Source of the DNA: Roseovarius litoreus
Lineage (GTDB): Bacteria; Pseudomonadota; Alphaproteobacteria; Rhodobacterales; Rhodobacteraceae
DNA length: 64,000 bases
Reading direction: 5' to 3'
Assembly: GCF_900142765.1 (NCBI RefSeq)
Contig: NZ_FRCB01000008.1
Location: forward strand, 62,001 to 126,000
Part shown: piece after piece, positions 25,054 to 33,676 of the stretch
Position numbering within the stretch: position 1 is the stretch's first letter
Layout: each line of letters starts with the position of its first letter
Program-made: the position numbers and the translations under genes
The notes under the pieces: generated by a model
Told to the model about the DNA's origin: nothing
The model's input: the letters and a program-made list of their open reading frames with translations, nothing else
Database searches by the model: none

Positions 25054-26956
25054 CCGCTGGTTCTTCCTGCTCTGCGCTTGTCGCTCCGCTTTCTTCTTCG
25101 CCCGGTTCTTCGAGGCTTTCAAGCGTCGTCGCAACTTCTTCGACAGGTTGCGGGCGCAACAGCCGGAATTCGATCCTTCGATTGGCTTCCCGGCCCTCTT
25201 CGGTATCATTGTCGGCGATGGGCTGGCTTTCACCATATCCCTTGGCCGTGAAAGACGATGTAAGCACCCGGCGCGCACGCAATTCGTTCAGGACCGCCTG
25301 CGCCCGCTCCTGGCTCAACCGCTCGTTCATCTCTTCGCGGCCCTGACTGTCGGTGTGACCGCCGATCTCGATGCGGATGTCACCGCATTCGCGCAAGATC
25401 TCGGCGATGTCGTCCATGATCGCGGCGCCATTGCCATCGATGGTCGAAGAGCCCGGCTCGAAGTTGATCTTGCGCCCGGACTGCACGGAGGCGATCTTCG
25501 CCTCGCATTCTTCAGGCGTCGGGATGCTGGCGATCGGGTCCAGCTCTTCTCTGTAGGTGACGTTGATCGAAAACTGCGAACCCTCGCCCAGCTTGTCGGC
25601 CAGGAACCCTGAAATCGTCGCGGACGCGTCTGCCTGGCCTGTATCGCCCGTGACCGTCAACTCGTCCGGGGTCACGGTGACCGCCCCGTTCGACAGATAG
25701 GTCAGCGCCTCGAGCCCCGTCAGCGTGCGCAGGGACCAGTCACGAGGCAACCCTTCGGCCACACGCGCGGTCATGTGGACGGACCGTGACGAAAACCGGG
25801 CCTTGGCGAAACTGTCGAGGGTCTGGCGCGCCAATTCGCTGCCCACGCGCCCACGCAACTGCACCAGACCTTCAGGCGACAAGGTGGCCACGAATTCGGG
25901 CTGTGCCGCGTCGGATTTATTTTCGGGTTCCAAAAGGACCGCGTGCAGCGCGAAAACATCGGGCAACGAGCTTTCAAGCTTGCCCACCACATCATCAAAG
26001 ACGTTTTGCGGCGTGCCCTGCTGCACCAGAAGTGAAATATCCGCATCCGAAAAGGTCAGGCTACCGCCCCCAAGTTCGGCAAGTGCCGCGATCGACTGCT
26101 CGACGGCCTCACCCCATTTCGGCGAAGGCACGCCCAATCCGATGGTGCAATCAGCCTTGGTGTCGAGTCCGGCCCGTCCAGCCGCACTGAGAATGCGGGC
26201 ACGCGTCTCTTCGGTGTCGGCGGAACAGGCGTCGAATTTCGCGACCCCGTTCTCGATCAGAAACCGCAGATTGAAGGGGGTGATGACCGGGCGCGGCGCA
26301 GAGATGTCCAGCGACAGCCTCACATCGTCAGGCGCCGCTCGGGCAAGTTCGGTTTCCAGTCTGCGCTTGTCGGCGGGACTGTCGACCATGGCTTTCACGA
26401 CCACGCGCGTTGAATCGACCGAAATTTTCGTGCGCGGCAACAGGCTGAGCGAGTCGACGGCAAAATCGAGTGCGTCCTCCCATGTCTCGGGCTCAGGATA
26501 ATCGGCGGATTCAAGAAGATCCTTTGCTGGCGCGCCGTCCGTGGCCTTGGCGATTGCCGCCATCAACGCTTCGCGATCCGTCGAAGCGGGCAAAAGGCCG
26601 ATCAGGGAAAGACCGCTGTCATTGCGCAAAATCTCGATCGAAAAGCGCGGCGGCGTCATGATCTTTGCGTCCTCGACAAGCATCTGGTCTATGACGCGGG
26701 CCGCATCCACGACCGTACCCGCGACCGAAAGCGCCTTGAACCGAGCGACTTCGGACGGGGCGGTGCCGGCCAGAAAGACCTGCAGCCCGTCCGCGTCCAC
26801 CTCGGCCCAGGACAGGCCGTTTTGCTCCAGCGTGTTCCTGACGGACAAACGTGAATTGTCCTCGATGATGCGCACGGCAAAACTGGCCATCAGCACGCAA
26901 AACACAGCCGCTGCCAGAAAGGTGCCGACTATGGTGAAGATCGAAGACAGGCGCAT
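25040..26956 (-). CDS. OmpA-family protein with N-terminal membrane anchor and BON-like repeats
   Basis: A 638-residue envelope protein. Residues 1-30 form a membrane anchor or uncleaved signal; the long middle part contains several BON-like modules (repeated phrases on the pattern L-x-x-x-G-x-A-x-x-x-x-x-R); residues about 500-600 are the OmpA C-terminal peptidoglycan-binding domain with N-F-E-P-G-S-S-T-I-D, G-H-T-D-S-Q-G and L-S-Q-E-R-A-Q-A-V. The last 30 residues are acidic and Glu-rich. Likely tethers membrane and cell wall. Coupled to the coiled-coil gene downstream. Confidence 0.88.
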   Translation of the reverse strand: MRLSSIFTIVGTFLAAAVFCVLMASFAVRIIEDNSRLSVRNTLEQNGLSWAEVDADGLQVFLAGTAPSEVARFKALSVAGTVVDAARVIDQMLVEDAKIMTPPRFSIEILRNDSGLSLIGLLPASTDREALMAAIAKATDGAPAKDLLESADYPEPETWEDALDFAVDSLSLLPRTKISVDSTRVVVKAMVDSPADKRRLETELARAAPDDVRLSLDISAPRPVITPFNLRFLIENGVAKFDACSADTEETRARILSAAGRAGLDTKADCTIGLGVPSPKWGEAVEQSIAALAELGGGSLTFSDADISLLVQQGTPQNVFDDVVGKLESSLPDVFALHAVLLEPENKSDAAQPEFVATLSPEGLVQLRGRVGSELARQTLDSFAKARFSSRSVHMTARVAEGLPRDWSLRTLTGLEALTYLSNGAVTVTPDELTVTGDTGQADASATISGFLADKLGEGSQFSINVTYREELDPIASIPTPEECEAKIASVQSGRKINFEPGSSTIDGNGAAIMDDIAEILRECGDIRIEIGGHTDSQGREEMNERLSQERAQAVLNELRARRVLTSSFTAKGYGESQPIADNDTEEGREANRRIEFRLLRPQPVEEVATTLESLEEPGEEESGATSAEQEEPADEQN

Positions 26957-27018
26957 GGCGTTCAGGCCCGCAAGTTATTGCTCTGGCCGTGTTTAGGCCG
27001 TGCAGGCGGGATGTTCAA

Positions 27019-27984
27019 TCACAGCAACAGGGCAATGGCGAAAAACGGCAAAGGCAACAGCCCCGCATCCCGGTTCGACCGGAACAGTCCGAGCAGTCTC
27101 TCGTTGTCGTTCAGGTCCAGTTTTCGCAGCTGCCATTGCATATGCCAGCCCATTGCCCACGGACCCAGAAGCGCAACCAGCAGGGCCGGCGAACTCCCGC
27201 CGATGGCCGCGACAATCACCGCCAGAGACTGCAATGCAACCGTCAGGACAAGGAACATGGCCAGCCATCTGGGTGTCCGGTCTCCGAACAGGCGTGCGGT
27301 CGATTTGACACCGATCAGGGCGTCATCTTCCTTGTCCTGATGCGCATAGATCGTATCGTAGAACAGCGTCCAGGAAATACCCGCCAGATAAAGAAGAACC
27401 GCCGGCCATTCGAGCTGTCCGGCATGCGCGGTCCAGGCCAGCAGCGCCCCCCAGTTGAACGCCAGGCCCAGAAACACCTGAGGCCACCAGGTGAACCGCT
27501 TGGCAAAAGGGTAGATGGCCACCGGCACGAGCGCCAGAATACCAAGCGCGATTGCAGCCGCGTTGAACGTCAGCAAGATGCAGAACGCCACGAGCGCCTG
27601 TGCAACCAGCCAGACAAGCGCACCCGTCACGCTCACCTGACCCGAGGGGATGGGGCGCGATGCGGTGCGGGCTACGCTGCCATCAATATCGCGATCGGTG
27701 ATGTCGTTCCATGTGCAGCCCGCCCCTCGCATCAACCACGCCCCGATGCCGCAGCCCGCAAAGATCCACAGATCATGCCAATGGGCGCGCCCGTCATGGA
27801 GCATCGCCAGCAACAACCCCCACCAACAAGGGAGCAACAGCAGCCATGTGCCGATAGGCCGATCCGCGCGCGCCAATCGCAGATAGGGCCGCGTGGCCGC
27901 TGGTGCGAACCGATCAACCCAGTTGCCCTTGACCGCATCGGCCACCATGCCTGCGGCCTCTGGCGTCTGGTTCTTGCCGGTCAT
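27019..27984 (-). CDS. ubiA: 4-hydroxybenzoate polyprenyltransferase
   Basis: Integral membrane prenyltransferase of ubiquinone synthesis. The 321-residue protein has the first Asp-rich motif N-D-I-T-D-R-D-I-D at 93-101 followed by R-T-A-S-R-P-I-P-S-G, the second motif D-T-I-Y-A-H-Q-D-K-E-D-D, and about eight to nine hydrophobic helices. Its start codon is only 11 bases from that of rsmE on the other strand. Followed on its own strand by nothing; the OmpA-family gene upstream end lies 62 bases beyond its stop. Confidence 0.95.
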   Translation of the reverse strand: MTGKNQTPEAAGMVADAVKGNWVDRFAPAATRPYLRLARADRPIGTWLLLLPCWWGLLLAMLHDGRAHWHDLWIFAGCGIGAWLMRGAGCTWNDITDRDIDGSVARTASRPIPSGQVSVTGALVWLVAQALVAFCILLTFNAAAIALGILALVPVAIYPFAKRFTWWPQVFLGLAFNWGALLAWTAHAGQLEWPAVLLYLAGISWTLFYDTIYAHQDKEDDALIGVKSTARLFGDRTPRWLAMFLVLTVALQSLAVIVAAIGGSSPALLVALLGPWAMGWHMQWQLRKLDLNDNERLLGLFRSNRDAGLLPLPFFAIALLL

Positions 27985-27995
27985 ATGGTGCCCCC

Positions 27996-28721
27996 ATGGC
28001 AGATGCGAAGATCAGGCTTTATGTAGAGCACCCCTTGGGGGAAGGGCAAACGGTTCCTCTGAGCCGCGATCAGGCACATTACCTGTTCGGGGTGATGCGG
28101 CGCGGCGCGGGCGATGCGCTTCTGGGGTTCAACGGGCGTGACGGCGAATGGCTTGTCACCGTGCAGGAGGCCTCGAAAAAGGGGGGGGTTCTGCGGGTCG
28201 AAAAGCAGACGGCCCCGCAGCGAAACCCGCCCGATCTGTGGGTGCTATTCGCTCCGATCAAGAAGGCGCGCACCGATTTCATCGTCGAGAAAGCCGCCGA
28301 AATGGGGGCCGCGCGCATCCTGCCTGTGCAGACGGATTTCACCAATTCCGAGCGTATCCGGCAGGACCGTCTGCAGGCCCATGCCATCGAGGCCGCCGAG
28401 CAATGCGGCGGCACCTATGTGCCCGAGGTCACCGATCTGCAAAAGCTCGACCGGTTGCTGCAGGACTGGCCCGAGAGGCGGCAATTGATGTTCTGTGACG
28501 AGGCATTGGCCGGAGCGGCACAGAATCTCGGGGCTGTGGGTGGCCCGGCATGGGCGATCCTGATCGGCCCGGAGGGCGGATTTTCCGAGGCAGAGCGCGC
28601 CCGCCTGCACGCCCTGCCTTTCGCGCATCCGGTCAGTCTTGGCCCGCGCATCCTGCGGGCGGATACTGCGGCGGTAGCGGCGATGACGGTCTGGCAGATG
28701 ACCCTGGGGGATTGGAGATGA
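27996..28721 (+). CDS. rsmE: 16S rRNA m3U1498 methyltransferase
   Basis: Methylates N3 of U1498 in 16S rRNA. The 241-residue SPOUT protein has the PUA-like N-terminus (R-L-Y-V-E-H-P-L, then H-Y-L-F-G-V-M-R-R) and the C-terminal SAM knot L-I-G-P-E-G-G-F-S-E-A-E and L-G-P-R-I-L-R-A-D-T-A, diagnostic of RsmE. Its stop overlaps the start of the next gene (ATGA). The start is 11 bases from the ubiA start on the opposite strand. Confidence 0.95.
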   Translation: MADAKIRLYVEHPLGEGQTVPLSRDQAHYLFGVMRRGAGDALLGFNGRDGEWLVTVQEASKKGGVLRVEKQTAPQRNPPDLWVLFAPIKKARTDFIVEKAAEMGAARILPVQTDFTNSERIRQDRLQAHAIEAAEQCGGTYVPEVTDLQKLDRLLQDWPERRQLMFCDEALAGAAQNLGAVGGPAWAILIGPEGGFSEAERARLHALPFAHPVSLGPRILRADTAAVAAMTVWQMTLGDWR

Positions 28722-29230
28722 GCTTTGTGCGCCCTGAGGCCACGGCGGCGCTGTGGCGGTGGCGCGAGGTGCTGGCCGGGGGCGCAGTTCTGGCTGTCGG
28801 CCTCTGGTGGGCCTTCGGGGCGGTCGGATTGTTGCACTGGCTGGGCTATGTGATCGCCGCAGCAGGCGCGGTTCTGGTTGCCGCGGGGGTGCAGCGCGGA
28901 CGCTTTCGCTCTGGTCAGGATGGTCCGGGTATCGTCAATGTGGTCGAGGGTCAGATCGCCTATTTCGGTCCGTTGACCGGCGGTATGGTGGCTTTGGGCG
29001 AGCTGTCGCAAGTGTCGCTCGATCCCACTGGGAGACCGCCGCACTGGATCTTGAGCCAACCCGGCCAACCCGATCTTGCGATCCCCCTGACGGCCAGCGG
29101 CGCAGATGCGCTGTTCGATGCATTTGCAACATTGCCGGGCATCCGGACCGAGCATATGCTGGCTCAGATGAAACGGCATGGAAATAGCCCGGTGGTCATC
29201 TGGCAAAAATCATACCCCCGGCTACATTGA
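28718..29230 (+). CDS. small membrane protein downstream of rsmE
   Basis: A 170-residue protein with two hydrophobic helices (about 19-36 and 38-56) followed by a soluble domain of about 110 residues. The pattern V-V-E-G-Q-I-A-Y-F-G-P and L-G-E-L-S-Q-V-S-L-D-P recalls a PH-like or YdbS-like beta-domain on a membrane hairpin. The start overlaps the rsmE stop by four bases, so it is translationally coupled, and gshA follows after 64 bases. Function unknown; I know it only as a conserved neighbour type in this group. Confidence 0.75.
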   Translation: MSFVRPEATAALWRWREVLAGGAVLAVGLWWAFGAVGLLHWLGYVIAAAGAVLVAAGVQRGRFRSGQDGPGIVNVVEGQIAYFGPLTGGMVALGELSQVSLDPTGRPPHWILSQPGQPDLAIPLTASGADALFDAFATLPGIRTEHMLAQMKRHGNSPVVIWQKSYPRLH

Positions 29231-29294
29231 CACCCCGTGCGAATGCCGCCACTTGTGGCAGCCAGCAAGACGCGACAAGGCAGGAGAAACGGTC

Positions 29295-30665
29295 ATGTCC
29301 ATACCCCAGTCCGGTGGCGGGCCGATCGAGCGGCATGAACAACTGGCCGAATATCTGGCAAGCGGCTGCAAACCGCGCGATGAATGGCGCATCGGCACCG
29401 AGCACGAGAAGTTCGGGTATTGCAAGGACACGCTCAAGCCGATCCCCTACGAAGGGGAACGCAGCGTCTTGGCCGTGCTTGAAGGACTGCGCGACCTTCA
29501 CGGCTGGGCCCCGCTTGAAGAAGGTGGAAAGCTGATCGGTCTTGCCAAGGATGGCGCGAATGTCAGCCTTGAACCCGGCGGGCAGCTGGAACTTTCGGGC
29601 GCGCCGCTGGAAACGATCCACGAAACCTGCGACGAGGTGAACGCCCATCTGAGGGACGTCAAGGACATCGCAGACAAGGTGGGCGTGGGCTTTATCGGAC
29701 TGGGGGCCGCGCCGATCTGGAGCCACGAGGACATGCCGCGCATGCCCAAGGGCCGTTACAAGCTGATGACCGACTACATGGACCGTGTCGGCACCATGGG
29801 CAAATCCATGATGTACCGGACCTGCACCGTGCAGGTGAACCTTGATTTCGGCTCTGAAGCGGACATGGTGCGCAAGCTGCGCGTGGCGCTGGCGTTGCAG
29901 CCGGTGGCGACGGCCCTTTTCGCCAATTCACCGTTTTTCGATGGCAAGCCGACGGGTCTGAAATCATGGCGCGCGCGGGTTTGGCGGGATCTGGATGCGG
30001 CCCGGACAGGGATGCTGCCCTTCGTCTTCGACGAGGGATTCGGCTTTGAGGCATGGGCCGACTATGCCCTTGATGTACCTATGTATTTTGTCTATCGCGA
30101 CGGGAAATACATTGACGCTTTGGGGCAGTCTTTCCGGGATTTCCTGAAGGGGGAGCTGCCGGCGCTGCCGGGGGAAAAGCCGACGCTGTCGGACTGGGCG
30201 GATCATTTGACCACGATCTTCCCCGAAGCGCGCATCAAGAAATACCTTGAAATGCGCGGGGCCGATGGCGGGCCATGGCGCAGGCTTTGCGCGCTGCCGG
30301 CGTTCTGGGTGGGGCTGATGTATGACCAGTCGTCGCTGGATGCGGCATGGGATATCGTCAAGGACTGGGACGCGGAAACCCGCGAGGCGCTGCGCGTAGC
30401 GGCGAGCGAAAAAGCGTTGCAGGCCAATGTGATGGGCATTTCCATGCATGATCTGGCACGCGAGGTTCTGGACCTTTCGGAAGCGGGACTGAAGGCGCGG
30501 GCGCGGGCCGGGGCCAATGGGATGATCCCGGACGAGACCCATTTCCTCAACGCGCTGAAGGAAAGCGTGGAGAACGGAAAAGTTCCCGCCGACGAGCTTC
30601 TGGAGCATTACGAAGGCGACTGGAACGGCGATCTGAGCCGGATTTACGCGCAGTATTCCTACTGA
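29295..30665 (+). CDS. gshA: glutamate-cysteine ligase (plant/alphaproteobacterial type)
   Basis: First step of glutathione synthesis. The 456-residue protein belongs to the GCS2-like group shared by alphaproteobacteria and plants: I-G-T-E-H-E-K-F-G near the N-terminus, G-G-Q-L-E-L-S-G-A-P, M-Y-R-T-C-T-V-Q-V-N-L-D and R-Y-K-L-M are typical. Cys residues at the conserved positions may allow redox control as in plants, but that is inference. Start at 29295 follows CAGGAGAAA. Transcribed with rsmE and the small membrane protein gene, or from its own promoter in the 64-base gap. Confidence 0.93.
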   Translation: MSIPQSGGGPIERHEQLAEYLASGCKPRDEWRIGTEHEKFGYCKDTLKPIPYEGERSVLAVLEGLRDLHGWAPLEEGGKLIGLAKDGANVSLEPGGQLELSGAPLETIHETCDEVNAHLRDVKDIADKVGVGFIGLGAAPIWSHEDMPRMPKGRYKLMTDYMDRVGTMGKSMMYRTCTVQVNLDFGSEADMVRKLRVALALQPVATALFANSPFFDGKPTGLKSWRARVWRDLDAARTGMLPFVFDEGFGFEAWADYALDVPMYFVYRDGKYIDALGQSFRDFLKGELPALPGEKPTLSDWADHLTTIFPEARIKKYLEMRGADGGPWRRLCALPAFWVGLMYDQSSLDAAWDIVKDWDAETREALRVAASEKALQANVMGISMHDLAREVLDLSEAGLKARARAGANGMIPDETHFLNALKESVENGKVPADELLEHYEGDWNGDLSRIYAQYSY

Positions 30666-30692
30666 TCCCGGACACCCGAAAAACAGCGAAAA

Positions 30693-30736
30693 ACTGCATC
30701 GGTATCACGTCAGTATAACGTCAGTATTGCGTCGGT
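30693..30736. repeat. four tandem 11-bp units in the gshA-plsY gap
   Basis: Units ACTGCATCGGT (30693), ATCACGTCAGT (30704), ATAACGTCAGT (30715) and ATTGCGTCGGT (30726) follow one another without gaps. The two middle copies differ at one base. The 11-bp period is close to one helical turn. Located between two convergent genes. Confidence 0.65.
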
Positions 30737-30805
30737 GCAGGGTCGGAGCAACCGGAAGGCCGGAAGAGCGCGGTCAGACCGGGGTCACCCAAACCAACCC
30801 CAGGA

Positions 30806-31411
30806 TCACTTCTGCCCGATCCGAGGCTCGGTTCCAGCCTTGATCCGGGCGATATTGTCGCGGTGGCGCCAATAGATCATCAGGGTCAGGATCACGCAGA
30901 GCAGGAACGCATCGGGCCGTCCCAGCACGAAGGCCCAGATCGACGACAGCGCCGCCGCAGTGATCGCGGCAAAGGACGACATCCGCTTGAGCGCGGCGGC
31001 GACCAGCCATGTCAGGCAGCACGCCACACCGACCGGCCAAGCCAGCGCCAGCAGAAGGCCAAGGAACGTCGCCACCCCCTTGCCGCCCTTGAACTTGAGC
31101 CAGACCGGATAGCAATGGCCGAAAAATGCCATCACCCCGGCCAGTTGCGCGGCGTCCTCGCCGGTCAGGTAGCGCGCCAGCAGGGCCGCCAATGCCCCCT
31201 TGCCGCCATCCAGCAGCAGCGTCGCCGCCGCCGCCCCCTTGGAGCCGGTGCGAAGGACATTCGTGGCGCCGATATTGCCCGATCCGATCTCGCGCAGATT
31301 GCCGAGATTCATCGCGCGCGTCAGCAGCAGTCCGAAGGGGATCGACCCCAGAAGATAGCCGATGACGGCCCAGACGATCAGCAGGGTGGATCCGGTTTCG
31401 ATGGGTGGCAT
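30806..31411 (-). CDS. plsY: acyl-phosphate:glycerol-3-phosphate acyltransferase
   Basis: Membrane enzyme making lysophosphatidate. The 201-residue protein has five to six helices and the three PlsY loops: G-S-I-P-F-G-L-L, G-S-G-N-I-G-A-T-N-V-L-R-T-G-S, and L-K-F-K-G-G-K-G-V-A-T. Its ATG overlaps the stop of the pyrC-like gene by one base (TGATG), so it is the last gene of the pyrB operon and translationally coupled to it. Confidence 0.95.
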   Translation of the reverse strand: MPPIETGSTLLIVWAVIGYLLGSIPFGLLLTRAMNLGNLREIGSGNIGATNVLRTGSKGAAAATLLLDGGKGALAALLARYLTGEDAAQLAGVMAFFGHCYPVWLKFKGGKGVATFLGLLLALAWPVGVACCLTWLVAAALKRMSSFAAITAAALSSIWAFVLGRPDAFLLCVILTLMIYWRHRDNIARIKAGTEPRIGQK

Positions 31412-32694
31412 CAGGCGGCCTCGTAGACGCAGGTTCCGGCGACATAGGTCAAGCGCACCTTACCCTGAAGGCGCTGACCGTCAAACGGCGTGTTCTTGGA
31501 CTTGGAGTGCAAGCTGTTGCGATCCATCACGAAGGGCTTGTCGGGATCGAAGACCAGCAGATCGGCGGGCGCGCCCGGCGCAAGCCGACCCGAGGCCAGC
31601 CCCAGCCGTTGCGCGGGATTGAACGCCATCGCCCGGAACAGCGTGGGCAGGTCCAGATCGCCGGAATGATAGAGCCTGAGCGCGGCGGGCAGCAGGGTTT
31701 CCAGGGCGACGGCGCCGGATGCGGCCTCTTCGAAGGGCAGGCGCTTGGATTCCACATCCTGCGGCGTGTGCATCGAGCAGATGACATCGATCAGCCCCGA
31801 GCGCACGGCTTCGATCACCGCTTGCCTGTCATCCTCGGAGCGCAGCGGCGGCTTGACCTTGAAGAAGGTACGATAATCGGCCACGTCCAGTTCGTTCAAG
31901 GTCAGATGGTGGATCGAGGTGCCTGCGGTGATGTCCAGCCCGTTGCGCTTGGCACGCTCCAGCGCGGGCAGCGCGCGGGCGGTGGTGATCTGATCGGCGT
32001 GATAGCGCGCGCCGGTCATTTCCAGCAGAGCGATATCGCGATCGAGCCCCATACGTTCGGCCATGGGCGAGACCGATGGCAGCCCGCGCAGCGAGGCGAA
32101 TTTGCCCGAGGTGGCCGAGGCCCCGGCGCTGAGGCCCGGTTCCTGAGGATGGGCGATGATCAGCGCGCCAAGGCCACGGGCATAGGTCAGCGCGCGCTGG
32201 AACACCTTGGTATTGGTGATGACATGGTCGCAATCGGTGAAGGCCACGGCGCCGGCATCCAGAAGGAACCCGATCTCGGTCATCTCGCGGCCTTCGCGGC
32301 CCTTGGTCAACGCCGCCATGGGGCGGACATTCACGGGGCCGGCGGCATTGGCGCGGCGCGCGACGAATTCCAGCGTCTCGGGGGTGTCGATGGCGGGCAA
32401 GGTGTCGGGACGGGTGATCATGGTGGTGACCCCGCCCGCCGCCGCCGCAAGCCCGGCCGAGCGATAGGATTCCTTGTGCCGTTCGCCCGGCTCGCAGACC
32501 TTGACGCCGATATCCACGATGCCCGGGGCAAGACAATGGCCGCCGCAATCGATCACCGCGTCAGCGGCGGGTGCCGCATCTTCGGTGCCGAGCGCCTTGA
32601 TCGTGGTGCCCTCGATCAGCAGCCAGCCGGGCGCGTCGGTGCCTTTTTCGGGGTCGATCAGGCGGGCATTCGTGAAAAGCGTGGTGCGGCTCAT
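31411..32694 (-). CDS. pyrX: dihydroorotase homologue lacking metal ligands (PyrC'/PyrX type)
   Basis: A 427-residue amidohydrolase-fold protein clearly related to dihydroorotase (L-A-P-G-I-V-D, G-G-V-T-T-M, H-H-L-T, K-P-P-L-R, A-S-G-A-V-A-L-E-T). The catalytic residues are altered: the D-x-H-x-H-x-R-E-P-G motif is D-I-G-V-K-V-C-E-P-G at 61-70, both His and the Arg being lost, and the usual T-D-H-A-P-H is C-S-M-H-T-P-Q, losing the Asp. I infer a non-catalytic partner of aspartate carbamoyltransferase, as known for PyrC' in Pseudomonas. pyrB lies three genes upstream in the same operon. Confidence 0.85.
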   Translation of the reverse strand: MSRTTLFTNARLIDPEKGTDAPGWLLIEGTTIKALGTEDAAPAADAVIDCGGHCLAPGIVDIGVKVCEPGERHKESYRSAGLAAAAGGVTTMITRPDTLPAIDTPETLEFVARRANAAGPVNVRPMAALTKGREGREMTEIGFLLDAGAVAFTDCDHVITNTKVFQRALTYARGLGALIIAHPQEPGLSAGASATSGKFASLRGLPSVSPMAERMGLDRDIALLEMTGARYHADQITTARALPALERAKRNGLDITAGTSIHHLTLNELDVADYRTFFKVKPPLRSEDDRQAVIEAVRSGLIDVICSMHTPQDVESKRLPFEEAASGAVALETLLPAALRLYHSGDLDLPTLFRAMAFNPAQRLGLASGRLAPGAPADLLVFDPDKPFVMDRNSLHSKSKNTPFDGQRLQGKVRLTYVAGTCVYEAA

Positions 32695-33140
32695 GGGCGG
32701 GCTCCGGTCATGGCGGTCTGGATACGCTGACGGGTGGCGTCGCGGTCGGGTTGATACTTGAGAAGATGCTTGTCGCCGGACCGGGTGACGATCTGCACCG
32801 CCGACCCCAGGGTGCGGACGCGGGCGATATCGGCCAGCAGAACGGCGCGGGTTTGCGGCCCCAGCAGGCGTCTGTCGGTCAGATCCCATCGGGCCTGCAT
32901 CTCGTCGGAGGCGACGTAGAAGGCGCGCACGGCAACGGCGGCCAGCCCGCCCACGGCCCCGGTCCAGACATGCGGATTGCCCATGACCCAGAGGATCGCC
33001 ATGCCGATCGCCATCGCCGCGGCGGCAAGCCAAGCGTGATCACGCCAATAGGTGGCCCGGTCGGGATGGAAGCTGTGCAGCACCATTTCGCCCTCGGCCA
33101 AGGGTGTGGTCGGGGTCATGGAGTGCATCAGGCCATCCAT
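32691..33140 (-). CDS. membrane protein in the pyrB operon (PH-domain-like)
   Basis: A 149-residue protein with two membrane helices (about 38-52 and 56-74) and a C-terminal beta-rich part (W-D-L-T-D-R-R-L-L-G-P, then I-V-T-R-S-G-D-K-H-L-L-K) resembling bacterial PH-like domains. Its ATG overlaps the stop of the preceding gene by one base and its stop overlaps the pyrX start by four. A role in pyrimidine synthesis is not known; location may be conserved in the group. Confidence 0.75.
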   Translation of the reverse strand: MDGLMHSMTPTTPLAEGEMVLHSFHPDRATYWRDHAWLAAAAMAIGMAILWVMGNPHVWTGAVGGLAAVAVRAFYVASDEMQARWDLTDRRLLGPQTRAVLLADIARVRTLGSAVQIVTRSGDKHLLKYQPDRDATRQRIQTAMTGARP

Positions 33141-33676
33141 CAGGACGCCACCCAGACGACCAGCGCCACCAAAAGGAACAGGACCAGCAGCGCGATGGAG
33201 GCCACGCGCCCGGACATCGCCGCGTCACTGGGAGGGGGCTTGCCGCCGGTGACGCCGCGCGCCGCCTGCGAGGGCAGCGGATCGAAGGAGACCGGTGGAC
33301 GGTCTTCGGTGAAGGTGGCGACAAGGTGCAGCGGCGCACGGGGCGAGAGCGTCTGTTCCTCACCGCCGAAGGCGCGGGAGGTGACGATCAGCACATGGCC
33401 GGACAGGGCCGCGAGCCGCCCGCGCATGTCGCGCAGATCATCCGAGGAAATACCATGCCCTTCGGCGAGATAGCCCGCAAGGCCCAGCTCATCGAGATCC
33501 TCGACCGCGATGAGATCGACATGGGCGGGATCGAGCGTGCCGGCGCCAAGTGCATCCTGCAGCGGCCATGTGCCGTTGCGACGGTTGAAGGCCTTGATCT
33601 GCTCGGCGGGCAGATCGACATCGAAGACACGCACGACGCCATGTTCGGTGGGTTTGATTTGGATGCTGTCGGTCAT
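33140..33676 (-). CDS. tail-anchored protein following pyrB
   Basis: A 178-residue protein: a soluble acidic domain (1 to about 155; [25 protein letters not shown]) and one hydrophobic C-terminal helix ([17 protein letters not shown]) with no residues to spare after it, so a tail anchor. The start overlaps pyrB by four bases (ATGA). Unknown function; the tight coupling suggests a partner of aspartate carbamoyltransferase or of the following membrane protein. Confidence 0.75.
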   Translation of the reverse strand: MTDSIQIKPTEHGVVRVFDVDLPAEQIKAFNRRNGTWPLQDALGAGTLDPAHVDLIAVEDLDELGLAGYLAEGHGISSDDLRDMRGRLAALSGHVLIVTSRAFGGEEQTLSPRAPLHLVATFTEDRPPVSFDPLPSQAARGVTGGKPPPSDAAMSGRVASIALLVLFLLVALVVWVAS

